DNA of 27,736 nucleotides from Paraglomus occultum (taxonomy: Eukaryota > Glomeromycota > Glomeromycetes > Paraglomerales > Paraglomeraceae), in assembly GCA_910592205.1 (NCBI GenBank), contig CAJVPJ010000347.1:1-27736 (forward strand), written 5' to 3'. Positions 1 through 10,196 of this stretch are shown one piece after another; position 1 is the first letter of the stretch; every line of letters begins with the position of its first letter. Position numbers and translations under genes: made by a program. The notes beneath the pieces are model-generated. The model did not search any database and had not been told where the DNA came from. It worked only from the letters and a program-made list of their open reading frames with translations.

Positions 1-356
1 ACTTCTTAGGTAATGAACATAAACGTGAAAATGTTAAAAATCCAGAGTAGACTAAATCGGATCCTTGTCTGAACTTGGCAAGTTTTATCTCGAATGAGCT
101 GAAATCCAAATGCTTTACCTATAGTCTCTTCGCTAGATGGGTCTATTTGTTTGAGATTTACGTTTAATCAATGTTCCTGAACGTATGATATGAACTGAAG
201 TCTGCTAGAAGACGCAAATGCTTACCAATGACCGATGAGTGACGAACAAAAGGCGGCGGAAGTGGCCCGTTATAATCGACTTCTTAGGTAATGAACATAA
301 ACGTGAAAATGTTAAAAATCCAGAGTAGACTAAATCGGATCCTTGTCTGAACTTGT
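1..356. repeat. 76-bp direct repeat (1-76 and about 280-356) inside gene 1
   Basis: Both copies begin ACTTCTTAGGTAATGAACAT and are essentially identical to about base 76. On the minus strand each carries the end of an intron and its acceptor AG. This fits duplication of an intron-plus-micro-exon unit about 280 bp long. Confidence 0.85.
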
Positions 357-748
357 AATGATTTACTGAAAATCAAAAAGTGCTTCTTACCTGCTTCCAA
401 AGTATTTTGTCGAGCGGAAACTCGTTCGTCCAAGACAATACTAGCCTCGCTGTTAGTTCTTATAAACGTCTTAAGGCTGTTGGCTGTTTCTTTAAATTCC
501 TGTTTAATCGCTTTTTTTTTCCACAGGAAATTTATGAGGTCAGTGACAGCCTCCTCTCCGAGTCCTTCATGTTTCATGCCCTGGCGGATCGTTTCGGCGA
601 AGATATTTTTGGCATCACGGGAGTTTCCTTTAAGCTCTATATTGTGAATCAGATGCGCCCGAGGTAACTTCATTATCAACACTGCATTTTGATCAGGACG
701 ACAGAGACGGTACCCATCACCAGATGGACGAGGACTGAAGGTAGCCAT
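1..748 (-). CDS. Micro-exon cassette gene 1, orphan family (3' part beyond window edge)
   Basis: Function not recognised. The ATG at 748 opens a 358-nt exon (748..391) for about 119 residues, a basic domain with no signal peptide. Its LWKKKAIKQEFK stretch matches LWRDPKIKAEFK and LWKDSKIKRKFK in the two downstream paralogues. A GTAAG donor leaves the exon in phase 1. Two symmetric phase-1 micro-exons follow: 279..226 (54 nt, reading VDYNGPLPPPFVRHSSVIG) and 142..119 (24 nt, DPSSEETIG). The next acceptor places a fourth exon exactly at base 1, so the gene runs off the left edge. Introns are 111, 83 and 117 nt. About 76 bp of intron plus acceptor (1-76) recurs at about 279-356, a recent tandem duplication of a cassette. 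A TTG three codons upstream of the ATG is in frame but not needed. Confidence 0.65.
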
Positions 749-2620
749 GTCGGCCAAGAATGCTGAAACTATTAGGTAACGGGTGTGCTAATCGAATAAG
801 AGTCCTTTATAAATGCATAACTTGTATTGTAGACTGAATTCGATAAAAACGGGTATATTAAACTTCATGACAACTTGCTCCGTATTTATCCAGTTAACTG
901 TCACACAGGATCCCATTGACCAAAGATAAAGGATCGATTCGATTATTTATAACATTTATGTATGCCCTCTTGAAGATCCTTAATGTTTCAAGGGTGTTCA
1001 TCTCGGCGCACTTTGTGGGAATAATGTCTGTAATAAATGATTACTGGTATCAAGTAGTCGAGTAATGCGGCAAGAAATTCTAGGGGGTTAGTCGCTGTTA
1101 CGAGCGACTTGCATAGTTTTATTTTAGGCTGATTTTGTGTACCAAATAATAATAATGTCATTTGTCTTGGTTTGTAAGAAATCACCCTGTTTTACAATCA
1201 CATTTTAAATATTTAGGCAGAGATGGGTGAAAATTTGTCCGTCGATTATCCAGTACATTTATTTCGCTTACTGAAGTATTAACTTTGAGCTGATATTAGA
1301 CAACGGACCAGAACATATTACTATGCATAAATTTAGTGATACGGGAAATTTTATCGATAATATATTCTGTTAATGAAGTTTGCGCTCTAAGCGTCAGATC
1401 GTTAGACATATCTCAGCATGTCCCCCATGGGACGGTCTTTCTGGGGAAGTTCGAATTTACATATTTTTATTGAACTACAATATTGCGGTAGGAAAACTTA
1501 AAATAAACATGATTTCCCTGCATGCGTCCCTGAAAATCAGTGATCGACATGACTCATTGAAACTAACCAGGCCAAGAAAAAGCGATCTTAAAGCTTTTAA
1601 ACCTCCTGTAACAAAAGTGAATAAAGAATATACATCATACATCTCGTTCGCTGGGAACATAGGATGGTGATGCAGTTCACCAAGAAGACCTAACGATTGT
1701 TTCTCAAATTCTCTGTCGAATAAAAGTGGTAGTGTCTAAGATAATTTGGTTTCTGATGCGAAAAAAAAAAGCTTTCTTAGGATCGGTTATTTGTGATCTC
1801 AACAGCGTGCATGTATTATATCACTGGAAAACAATACAAAACTTTTTACGTTATGCAATATGAGACTATACAACAATAAAAGGAATAAACTCGAATATGC
1901 AGTAAATTAGTTTCTCATCCATAACGTATGCTATTTTATTCTGAGTAACCCGTCTACTATAAACCATGACCGAGCTGTCCAAACGCACCTGACTGCTTTT
2001 AAAAGTACGTGTAACAATGCATTACGGCGATGCTATAGGATAAGTTTTAAATTACATTTAACGCCTGTACGTTTGACACTAACAACATGTGCTATTTTGA
2101 AAATAAACGTTATGATGTAAAGTACATAATTTAAACAGTTACACGGTATCTGCAATACTCTTCGGTTACGCAATGAATGCACGATGAACCTGGATACGAT
2201 AAAATTTGATCATAACAAAGTTTTTTCGATGTCCTACATCCCTTTATAGTGAAAAATTTTGGATATAACTTTGGGAGACCAATTCATATCAGTTATGTGT
2301 TTTTTAATACTGCTATAATGCCCAAGTATAATAGTAACATGGCGAATTACAATAGCAATTTTTTTGATGCTGAAATGGATGGGAGCTTATAAGTTTATTT
2401 GTTTTGGTTTGTGTTCTTTAATAAGAAAAACTAACTTTGAAGAATGTAGATATTGCGACACAAAACCGCCCACTTAGGCATATTTGCAACACTGGGATAT
2501 TCTCCATCGTCGCAAAGCGCGGAAACCGTTGAAAGTATGTCCATCTATTTAATGTTAACGTCATATTATTACTTTTCTTTGCAATACTTTCAGTTTTAGT
2601 TCGAGCCAAAAACAATAAAA
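749..2620. other. No supported gene
   Basis: AT-rich sequence 5' of micro-exon gene 1. Short open frames here start at non-ATG codons or lack splice context, coiled-coil or family similarity. I see no RNA gene or clear repeat. Confidence 0.5.
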
Positions 2621-2633
2621 GGTTGTCAGAATT

Positions 2634-2945
2634 AAAGACTGCAACTAAGACAAGCAGAATCAGAACGACAACTGCAATTGCAACAATCAGAATTAGAAGA
2701 AGCACTCATAAAGTTATAAGATAAATTTGAGCGATTACAAGTTGAATGGAGACAGGCAGAAAGTTTATCCGCAAATACATTGAACAAAGTACAAATCAAA
2801 ACGAGAGATAAAGATCAGATAAGAAGAACAGGAATTTCTTGCCAAATAAATTTCTTTAGATAATGATAATTTCCAGAACGTTTTGTTAAACCCCGAATTC
2901 AATCTTGATGATTTGGTAGGCCGTATAAGGGCTCGAATGACGGTA
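2634..2945 (+). pseudogene. Decayed coiled-coil ORF remnant
   Basis: One frame reads as a Q/E/L-rich heptad-like helix (LRQAESERQLQLQQ, then SELEEALIKL, an in-frame TAA, then DKFERLQVEWRQAESL). After a frame change comes NPEFNLDDLVGRIRARMT, ending at a possible GTAAGT donor near 2943. The words DKFER and RQAES recur, and a related GATAAATTTGAG-type segment reappears near 3126. The stop codon and frame change mean it is broken. A retroelement gag-like protein is one possible origin (inference). A similar remnant lies at 12.44 kb. Confidence 0.35.
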
Positions 2946-3595
2946 AGTAGACAAATTTCATTATTATATCCTTTAGCAATTGCGTATTTTTACAATTATG
3001 GTGGAACACTGGCGGCATTAAAGATTTTTTCAGAAGAGGCTCTGGTACCCTGTTATCACGCTTTGAAAAAAAAGTGGTATCAGATTGAGATGGCAGTACA
3101 CAACACCATTGCTTAGAAAAATTGCTGATAAATTTGAGTGATTACATTTGTCACGCGGAAACAACAATATTATTACTGTACACGTAGTTATCAATGTAGA
3201 TGAAGCTGATTGGAACTATATTAGTGGTTTATCACTAATACACGTATGTAGGGGTTGACGATCTTGAAGAAGCGAGCTACGATTATAATGAGCATAAAAC
3301 TTTATCTTAAACTTGTTAAATCCAAATACCATGATTTGTAAAAGAATAATAAATCTTATTATTGCTGCTTCAGTCCAAATCAATAATCAATGAAGACTAG
3401 CATATACGATAATGGAGTTGACATCAACGAAGGAAGCAAAGTGTGGTCCATACGATAATGACTATTAACGGTTGACATCAAGCGCATTCTTACTGTGAGA
3501 CGGCTGTTCTAAACCTCAATAGTTAAAATAATTAAACGCATTGGAGAGAGAATTGAAAATGCCGGAACGTCAAAGCCCGAGCCGCTTGCCTTTAG
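2946..3595. other. No supported gene; short degenerate repeats
   Basis: An open frame continues to 3116 but has no recognisable family. Two related tracts containing ATACGATAATG and GTTGACATCAA occur near 3400 and 3452. Nothing else stands out. Confidence 0.4.
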
Positions 3596-3865
3596 ATGCG
3601 GAAAGCCATTCGCTCGTATAATAATAACGAGTACAATTTTATGTTAGACTTCCACTCAGCAAACTGGTATAACGGCCTCACGCATCAAGGCAGCTCAAAA
3701 AGTACGCCCAAATGCATCAAGGCTGTTCAAAGTGAGCTCGAAAAGATCAAAGCTCAACGCTCCGATCATTATCCTCGCATTGTCTTTTTCCAGATCGCAA
3801 ATAGTAATGACAAATGTACAGTATTAGCTGTTGTAGAAGTAAAAGTATATACACGTATTGGGTAA
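3596..3865 (+). CDS. Small hypothetical ORF, doubtful
   Basis: An ATG-started frame of 89 residues with mixed composition and no domain, signal peptide or membrane segment that I recognise. The frame stays open upstream without an ATG (LERELKMPERQSPS precedes it), so it could be the tail of a broken gene like the remnant at 2.6 kb. No matching splice sites were identified. Confidence 0.25.
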   Translation: MRKAIRSYNNNEYNFMLDFHSANWYNGLTHQGSSKSTPKCIKAVQSELEKIKAQRSDHYPRIVFFQIANSNDKCTVLAVVEVKVYTRIG

Positions 3866-4439
3866 TGCAACGGTGTTTTCGTGTTGCTTTTTAAATAAAA
3901 AAAGCCTTTACATGAAGCAGTTACACAGCATGTTCTGTGCCCCCAAGAGATAAAGAATAATCTTTTTTACATCATTCAAGCCGTTACGCATGTGTTGTTA
4001 GAGATATTTAAGAAATGGTTACCTCGAGAAGATATGTTTTTATTAATAAAAAAACTCAAAAAAGTATTTCCGGTTGTTAACAAAAAAGAAGTAATTGGAA
4101 TATTTCATCACCAGCTTTATAATATTTGTTAATTTTATCATTGATTGTATTTGAGTGATAAAATGTAACCAAAGTTTAAAATATTATGAACTGTAATCTT
4201 TCGGATTTCAAATATAAATAGATATCTTGGGCAGGCAGCAAAACCAAGATTCATGACCATCGGGAATGGAAAAATTAGACGAGGTTAATTCCATCGGTTG
4301 ACAGAGTTTTTCGATTTCGTTTTCGATTTCACAATGATCTTATTATTTTAAAAAAAGAATAAAATAGAAAATTAATTCGATTTTGTTTTATATATTTGCT
4401 CACAATAATTGGTATGAAACAGAATTTATATCTTACAAA
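3866..4439. other. No supported gene
   Basis: AT-rich spacer downstream (3' side) of minus-strand micro-exon gene 2. No coding frame or repeat stands out. Confidence 0.5.
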
Positions 4440-5896
4440 TCACTTAAAGCTGGTCATAGGCAAATACAAATCCGTTACTGTCATAACTACCGGACCTTGA
4501 AAAACTTGCCATTCGTCATCTACGCCCAGGTAATGATAAAATTGCATTAATACTCGATACTTCTAATCACGCTTCTAAACAATGGTATGAGCTGAATATC
4601 ATCAACTTGAAAGTCCTACCCATATTAGTATCATGTTCGGGCGCAAATTGATGGTAGCCAGCTTGAGCTATTCGTGGTTGAGTAATGAAAATTTACTTTA
4701 ATAACTTTTCCTAAGCGTTTGATATAAGCTCAAGTCTGAAACTTTACCCATATTCTGTTCGACAGGCGTAGGCGAGTAAACTTGGCCGTAGTTATGATAG
4801 CTTGCGTCTTGTGAATAAGGAAAATTGACATTAACAAGTTATCGAACGCAATGCATGGCTATTATTATTATAATTATAATTACCCATGGGTATAGTCAAT
4901 TCGATGCCTATACCATAGAAATTGTGGTTAATTGAATTAACAAAATTCCTATTATTAAACACGTAATATGGGCTGAATATCATCAACTTTAGTCTTACCC
5001 AGATTAATATCCTGTTCAGGTGGAAATTGATTGTAGCAAGCTTGTTCTAGCGTAATGGATATTTGCTTTAATAAATATTCCCAAGCGTTTGGTACAAGCT
5101 CAGGTTGAAACTCTTACCCGCATGCTGTTCGGTAGGCATAGGCGAGTAAGTTGGACCGCCGTTATAATAGAGTGCGTCTTTATAAATAAAAAAATTAACA
5201 TTAATAAGTAATTTTTATAAGAGCTGAAAAAAGTGCAATGCGTTGCTATTACAATCGTGATTATAATTGCCCATGGGCACAACCAATTCGACGCCTACAC
5301 CATGCACATTGTGGTTGATTATTAACAATTAAACATGTGATATGAGCTAAATATTATCAACTTAAAAGTCTTACCCTGTTCAGGCGTAAATTGATGGTAG
5401 TAAGCTTGAGCTACTTGTTGAGTAATAGAGATTAACAACCTAAAAATTTAATAGTCTGCTAAAAAAATCAAACTCTTACCCGTATCCTGTTCAGCAGACA
5501 CTGACGAGTAATTTTCGGGTATGATATTGTAGTCATCTTATTGTAAGACAAATTTCCGTTAAATAGTTTATATTTATAAGAGCTGAAAAGTGCAAATGCG
5601 TTACTATTATAATTACCAGTGGCGTCTCCGGGCGTATCCCATTCGCTATTTGCTGTTGTTAGGTAATGGGAAAGTTGCACCATAATTAATATTAACAAAA
5701 GCACAATCTAAACGTTTGATAGGAGCTGAACGTTAACCTAAAATTCAAGCCTTACCCTGTTCGGAAGTAACTTGAGAGTAGCCAACTTGGGTTACTTGTT
5801 CAGAAACGAAAATTTTATTTTAATCAACATTTTAACGTTATAAAGGCTTACCCGTGACGTCAATAAGCGAGTAATCATCACGTAGTTGGCTGTGAT
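4440..5896 (-). repeat. A-B-C micro-exon cassette array of gene 2
   Basis: After the linker exon at 5896..5852, the array is A (5794), B (5652), C (5536), A (5413), B (5294), C (5177), A (5046), B (4907), C (4807), A (4667), then a B-like terminal exon (4519). A exons end in a ..PEQ-type peptide. B exons carry a short ..E(W/L).. core. C exons begin DA/DD and carry YSP.P.EQ or YSSVSAEQ. Matching introns are also alike, for example GTAAGACTT..AAGTTGATGATATT after A and GTAATTATAAT after B. Confidence 0.8.
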
Positions 5897-6265
5897 CTAC
5901 ATGATAGACACAAAATCGCTGACCTTGTATTGACATAATTATTCTAAACATGTAACTCAAGCTTACCTGTTTCTGAGCTATAACTCAGTCTGTCGTGGAC
6001 AATACGAGGCATTCCCTTATCTTTTAAAGCGTCGTTGTACAATACTTTTGAATTCGGCTTTGATTTTTGGGTCACGCCATAAAGCTTTTCCAAGATTATT
6101 CGCAGCCGTCGTGATTAGCTGTTCAAATATTTTTCTCGGATTGCGGTTCCCCTCTTGCAAGAGACCTGATTCAAGTATTTCATCCCCGGTAGGCCTTTTT
6201 ATGAATGCTTGCTGACGGAGAGTGTATCCCTTTTGTTCTATCGTAAAAGTAATTTTATCAGCCAT
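4440..6265 (-). CDS. Micro-exon cassette gene 2, 13 exons, one-base frameshift in exon 1
   Basis: Function not recognised. Exon 1 (6265..5967) begins MADKITF and holds the family domain with LWRDPKIKAEFK. The exons after it are 5896..5852, 5794..5756, 5652..5617, 5536..5480, 5413..5375, 5294..5271, 5177..5118, 5046..4999, 4907..4884, 4807..4748, 4667..4620 and 4519..4440 (TGA). Exons 2-12 are 45, 39, 36, 57, 39, 24, 60, 48, 24, 60 and 48 nt: all divisible by 3 and all in phase 1. They encode short Tyr/Gln/Pro/acidic peptides such as VTQVGYSQVTSEQG and DASYHNYGQVYSPTPVEQ, in repeating A-B-C order. Exon 1 is 299 nt, one base too long. Its frame ends in TAA after RRFKR, while the frame matching gene 3 continues (DALKDKGMPRIVHD) to the phase-1 donor. 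It is therefore either a pseudogene or carries an assembly indel; without the extra base it would be 285 residues. The exon at 5294 uses a GC donor. Confidence 0.72.
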
Positions 6266-6760
6266 TGTGGTAACATAGAAGCTTACAAACTGAGGTTTAT
6301 TTATAGTCCTCAAAGGCAACACAAATATCAAAAATTCCCAAACTGGATCAAAAATTTTGACAAAATAGGTTCGGTGGGACTGCACTTATTTATAATAATA
6401 GCATCGTTTGGTCACAGTTGGCTCAATCCCAATCGACTAATTTTGGTTTAATTTCTCGATTTTTTAGATAAAATGATTAGTTGCAGGGACATTCAGATAA
6501 ATCTGTATAATTTATTTATAGCTTTGTCGCACAAGTACAAATTGAGCGGATGGGTTGCTCACCCTGCATCGCTGTGTGACTAACGCAATTTCTTCAATAG
6601 TAAATTCTTCATTTTTTTTTGTCAGATATAGTCGTTGTGAATGTAATGGGACGATCAGCCCCACTTTTAGGCAGATGTTTCGTATGGAACTTAGTTGGGC
6701 ATGTACATATAAAAATTTAACCTAAAGTAGTTTGAAATATGAATAACGATAGAGCAACAC
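6266..6760. other. 5' flank of gene 2; no supported gene
   Basis: AT-rich region upstream of the gene 2 ATG. The gene 2 frame stays open upstream to an alternative ATG at 6385, but the similarity to the paralogues begins at 6265. No other gene is seen. Confidence 0.4.
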
Positions 6761-6827
6761 AGTGATTGCATAGAAAAATATACTCAGGCCCAAACCATTA
6801 ATGAGTATAACCTATTCTTTGGTCACT
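6761..6827. repeat. Structured repeat element, copy 1
   Basis: This matches copy 2 at 8365-8445 over about 70 bp, with the last 27 bases identical (ATGAGTATAACC through TCACT). It can pair as AGTGA 6761-6765 with TCACT 6823-6827, and ATACTCA 6780-6786 with TGAGTAT 6802-6808. CCAAA 6790-6794 can pair with TTTGG 6818-6822, which crosses the previous helix to form a pseudoknot. The class of element is unknown and the strand undetermined. Confidence 0.5.
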
Positions 6828-8364
6828 CTGGTGGGTGCAGATTTAAATCTCTTTTTTATATTATTAATATTATAGTTATCGATGTACTAATCTTTTTATC
6901 TTCTTCTTCTTTCTTCCCCAATCCAACATTGGATTCATGACCAAAGTTAAGAATTAGAAATGTTACACTGGACGTCATGCAGCATGCAACTACGTTAAAC
7001 AATCTATAAGCAACTCTTGCTCTATCCGTTCACTACTTCCACCATTTATGAGCATCGAAGGGTTAAACTGTTGGTTTAGTAATCTTTATCCAATTGAATA
7101 AAAGAATTTGTAATGTTAGTAAAATTAACAGTCAAATTACGGTAGAAATAACGTATTACACAGTCTGTCTCATACGATACCTGCCGACTTATCGAAAATT
7201 ATGTGATCGAATATAATACATTGAATTAAACCGTTTATGATTAAATACTTTTTAATATACAAAATACTCTTGCAGACTAGCTTAGTCTTAAAAACTCAAC
7301 TTGTTTTTTCTTATCTGACGTTGTAAATCTTCCATTCCTGACAACATAGACTGTGTTATTCGATTATAAGTAGGGCCATTAATCGGGTGTGGTCCACCAA
7401 TTAAATTGACAAATTGACACGTGAAACTGATTATCAAGAATTTACTGACTTTAGGCCAAAACGACTTATCAGTGACTCTGTTAAAAATATGCGTCTCCTA
7501 ATAGTACGCATACGCAGCTGTAAAGCTCTTACAGTACATGCCTATGTTTCCTCCTCGCATACTTGTCTCAAATACATTTGCAAATAAAGGAGTTCTCGTT
7601 GAATACATTTGCGCGCATGAATTCGACAGTGTAATACTGACAGTTTATTATAATTACTGGACGTCAACAAAAGCGGGCTTGCTTCTATACCGATTATTGT
7701 TTGTACTTTTATCTTCTCGTGACTTCTCAATCGAAGCCAGATGTATAGTCAGAGAGACATAGAAATATGTATACATCTTTTTTCCGAGAGATAAGGAGGA
7801 AAAAAAGGGCTCCACTATCATGTGGAATGTCATAGTTGAAATAGTATATAGCTTTAACGCTTACGTTGTAATCTCTAACAAGATTCTGAAATCTATTATT
7901 ACATTGTTATCCTGTATATGTGGTCCCAATTCGTTCGTTGATCGTATTTGTAATACTATTCCAAAAGTCTACCCTGCAACTGCCGGGATTGTTATAATAC
8001 TCTGCATTTCGATTTCTTCTTTCGTCAATTAGTCAGGACAGCGATCCATATTAGACGATCAACTATTTATAAGAAAAAAAATCATCGTACCTTCACCGTG
8101 TTTATATTACATCTTAACTATAAATACATAGTATGATCGTGACAAATTTGTCACCGTTTCGTTAATATAATAACAAAAGTATAGATCTAAATATAAGAAT
8201 ATCTGCGGATTTGTTTATCTCATTCCTATCATTGGAAAATAAAATCATATGCTTGTAATACATATTAATACATGCGTATGAAAGGCTAACATGTAAAAAT
8301 AATTCGATTTTTGTAAGCATAAATTTTATTATTTTAATTATTGAAAATATAAATAATACTAAAT
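6828..8364. other. No supported gene
   Basis: AT-rich spacer. A 70-codon hydrophobic ATG frame at 7820..8032 and overlapping frames at 7538-7762 on both strands have no family signal or splice context, and I do not call them. Confidence 0.4.
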
Positions 8365-8445
8365 GCACCAGAGTGATTGCATGTGAGGAAAATACTCAGA
8401 CCCAAAGCCATTGATGAGTATAACCTATTCTTTGGTCACTGGTGC
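8365..8445. repeat. Structured repeat element, copy 2
   Basis: The terminal stem is longer than in copy 1: GCACC (8365-8369) plus AGTGA (8372-8376) pairs with TCACT plus GGTGC (8436-8445). Internal helix ATACTCA 8392-8398 pairs with TGAGTAT 8415-8421. CCAAAG 8402-8407 can pair with CTTTGG 8430-8435, crossing the internal helix. Differences from copy 1 mostly fall in loops, or keep pairing such as A to G in the strand facing TTTGGTC. It has no tRNA-type T loop and no convincing C/D boxes. Confidence 0.5.
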
Positions 8446-8516
8446 AAATCAATTTCGTTCTTCTTTACTATCATTATTACTATTATTAATTATTGAATTC
8501 ATTCACTATTCCTAGA

Positions 8517-9517
8517 TCATAACAAAAGATCCATGGAATCCCATTCAAAAATTCGACCATAGCAGTCCAGAAAAAGGATTCCACAATAAGGCTTACCAAT
8601 AATAATGACGTGATCGAAACCATACCATTTAACCTGCTCCATATAGTTTGTAAAATTATCTGGAGGTTGGATCTCAATACCTATAAATGATGCAACACGA
8701 TGACGATCACTTGCAATCTCATGAGCAACACCCATGCGATTCATAACCTTCACCAACCACCCTTTGCCACTTGAAACACGGAAGAGTAATCTCCCTCCAA
8801 CAGAGTGATTGTCCGGGTATATAAGACGACTTCGGACTTTCTGTCGTCCATGTGGTGCCCGCCAAGGTACCGATTCGGAGCAGTTCCCCGGACAACATTC
8901 GAATGGCACCACTGTAATACCGGTATTTATTTCACTCTCGACATTGTCGCTAGTTTGTTGCGGTTGTAAATTATTGTTCCCATTCGTCGTGTTAGTGTTC
9001 TTCCACAGCGAATCGACGCCCCAAATATGAACCGAGAGCAAATACAGTTTACCAAAGCCTTGGCAAATTCGTGATTTCAGAGATAAACTTATCCACCTTA
9101 TCTCCAACCTAAATAGAATGTTAAAAAACAGAGAAATGCTTAAAGTTGGGACTGTGAGGCTCCCGGTACGGTTACTTAATTCTGCTCGAACTTGGGCCAA
9201 ACTGTCAAAAACTTCTGTTCACCAAAAGTTTTTACTCATTCATTTCTTACAATATTTCTCTTCCGTCCTTTCGTATCCATCTCCATAATTATACTTTTGT
9301 CGGCCAGGAGTTCCAACATCTCGACAAGACATGATTTCTGGTCTTGAAATGACATCTCTTGGTAGGCCGACGGATATGGCACGTCCAAAGAAGGCATATT
9401 GCATCCCATACTGTTATTATTGGAATTAGTCGATAATGGGACGGTTTTACCGGTATCAAACGGAGTATATTTTCTTTCGAGCGGAGACCTACATAGAACA
9501 TTTTTTGTTAAATACAT
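8517..9517 (-). CDS. Orphan-family protein, 3 exons, 294 residues
   Basis: Function not recognised. Exons 9517..9251, 9201..9176 and 9108..8517 join in phase (donors GTAAG and GTAAC, acceptors GACAG and TTTAG; introns 49 and 67 nt) into 295 codons including TGA. An in-frame TAA sits just upstream of the ATG. The N-terminal third is low complexity and Ser/Asn-rich. The middle has an N/T/Q-rich linker. The C-terminal half is conserved in the broken copy at 26.0-27.0 kb, sharing GNCSE(S/T)VPW.A.HG, a hydrophobic L(I/V)(Y/F)P segment and GF(D/N)H(V/I)III.GK.YCG followed by FGR/YGR and a (E/D)WDS end. The reading frame stops after WDSMDLLL, while the other copy continues about 45 residues, so the C terminus may be truncated. 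No signal peptide lies at this start. Confidence 0.6.
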
Positions 9518-9557
9518 TTATTTTTTATTGTTCTCTACTAGACAAGCAAAAACTAAC

Positions 9558-9692
9558 CTGAAAGGTTTCTATTAACTGCTTCTGAAGCCCAAAAAGTATA
9601 TTATATACCATACACGTACTTTTCATCAAACATATCAAAACACGGTAATAGACCAGCACAAAAGTTATCGTTATGACTAGTAACCTAGCCAT
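9558..9692 (-). other. Hydrophobic ORF upstream of the orphan gene (possible extra exon)
   Basis: From the ATG at 9692, 45 codons run to a GTTAGT donor at 9558. The first 25 residues are strongly hydrophobic (MARLLVITITFVLVYY), like a signal anchor. However, its phase does not join any acceptor that leads into the frame of the 9517 gene, so I cannot connect the two. It could be the 5' untranslated region or a separate small ORF. Confidence 0.25.
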
Positions 9693-9831
9693 GGCGGAAA
9701 AAAAAAGGTTTGGATGTAGAGCCGATGTGATACAGTAAACAAATCGCGTGCCATATTTGTAAAGGTAAACAAATTTCACACTTTTGTTGTATCACTACAA
9801 GGTATCTTTTCGCCATGGCTAAGGGTACTAT

Positions 9832-10196
9832 GTTATGACACCATGACTTAGCTCCAGTCCACTCTCTGGAGTGCCTTTACTTCGAGGGCCTTCGGGCACA
9901 ATACCACCCCATACCATGAAGACATTCTCCTAGGACGTATCCTCTTCCTCCGCTCCACTGACATACAAATAAATCCACAAACCCCATGAATTTACCCCAA
10001 TAAAATACAGTCAATCACGATCATTCAAACCTCTAAAAATAGATACATCTCCCCCGATCCTCAATAACCCCCCTCCATGAGCTTTTATTCTCTTCCTCTG
10101 CATGTAATGTAGATAGATAAAAACAGCCTAAACTGGCACTTTAGCGAGCGCCTTGTTGTGAATAAAAGTTCCTCGCGATAGTTATGACACCATGAC
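9832..10196. mobile_element. SINE-like insert, 333 bp, between 16-bp direct repeats
   Basis: GTTATGACACCATGAC occurs exactly at 9832-9847 and 10181-10196, flanking 9848-10180. The insert is more GC- and pyrimidine-rich than its surroundings and has a small hairpin (CACTC..GAGTG) near the left end and AATAAAAG near the right end. A 16-bp target-site duplication fits target-primed retrotransposition. On the minus strand, the left end plus the left 16-mer can be read as VPEGPRSKGTPESGLELS followed by HGVIT. I have an unverified recollection of this text recurring in Glomeromycotina sequences. If so, the 16-mer may belong to the repeat instead of being a duplication. Confidence 0.5.

Noticed and set aside
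380-667. Plus-strand ORF of 95 codons opposite gene 1 exon 1
   Set aside because: It is a shadow of the minus-strand exon, with no independent support.
5100-5282. Hydrophobic minus-strand ORF MCPWAIIITIVIATH
   Set aside because: It spans the end of a B exon, an intron and an out-of-frame C exon of gene 2.
5468-5704. Minus-strand ORF (and its twin at 11241-11477) starting MLLLILIMVQLSHYL, looking like a signal peptide
   Set aside because: It reads through an intron end, the B exon (ANSEWDTPGDATG), an intron and the C exon in the wrong frame. The hydrophobic start is intron sequence.
8365-8445. Reading the structured repeat as a C/D snoRNA or hammerhead ribozyme (TGATGAG present)
   Set aside because: No proper D box (CTGA) near the end, no GAAA core, and copy 1 changes TTGATGAG to TTAATGAG.
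8809-9030. Plus-strand ORF of 73 codons
   Set aside because: It is the antisense shadow of the orphan gene's last exon.
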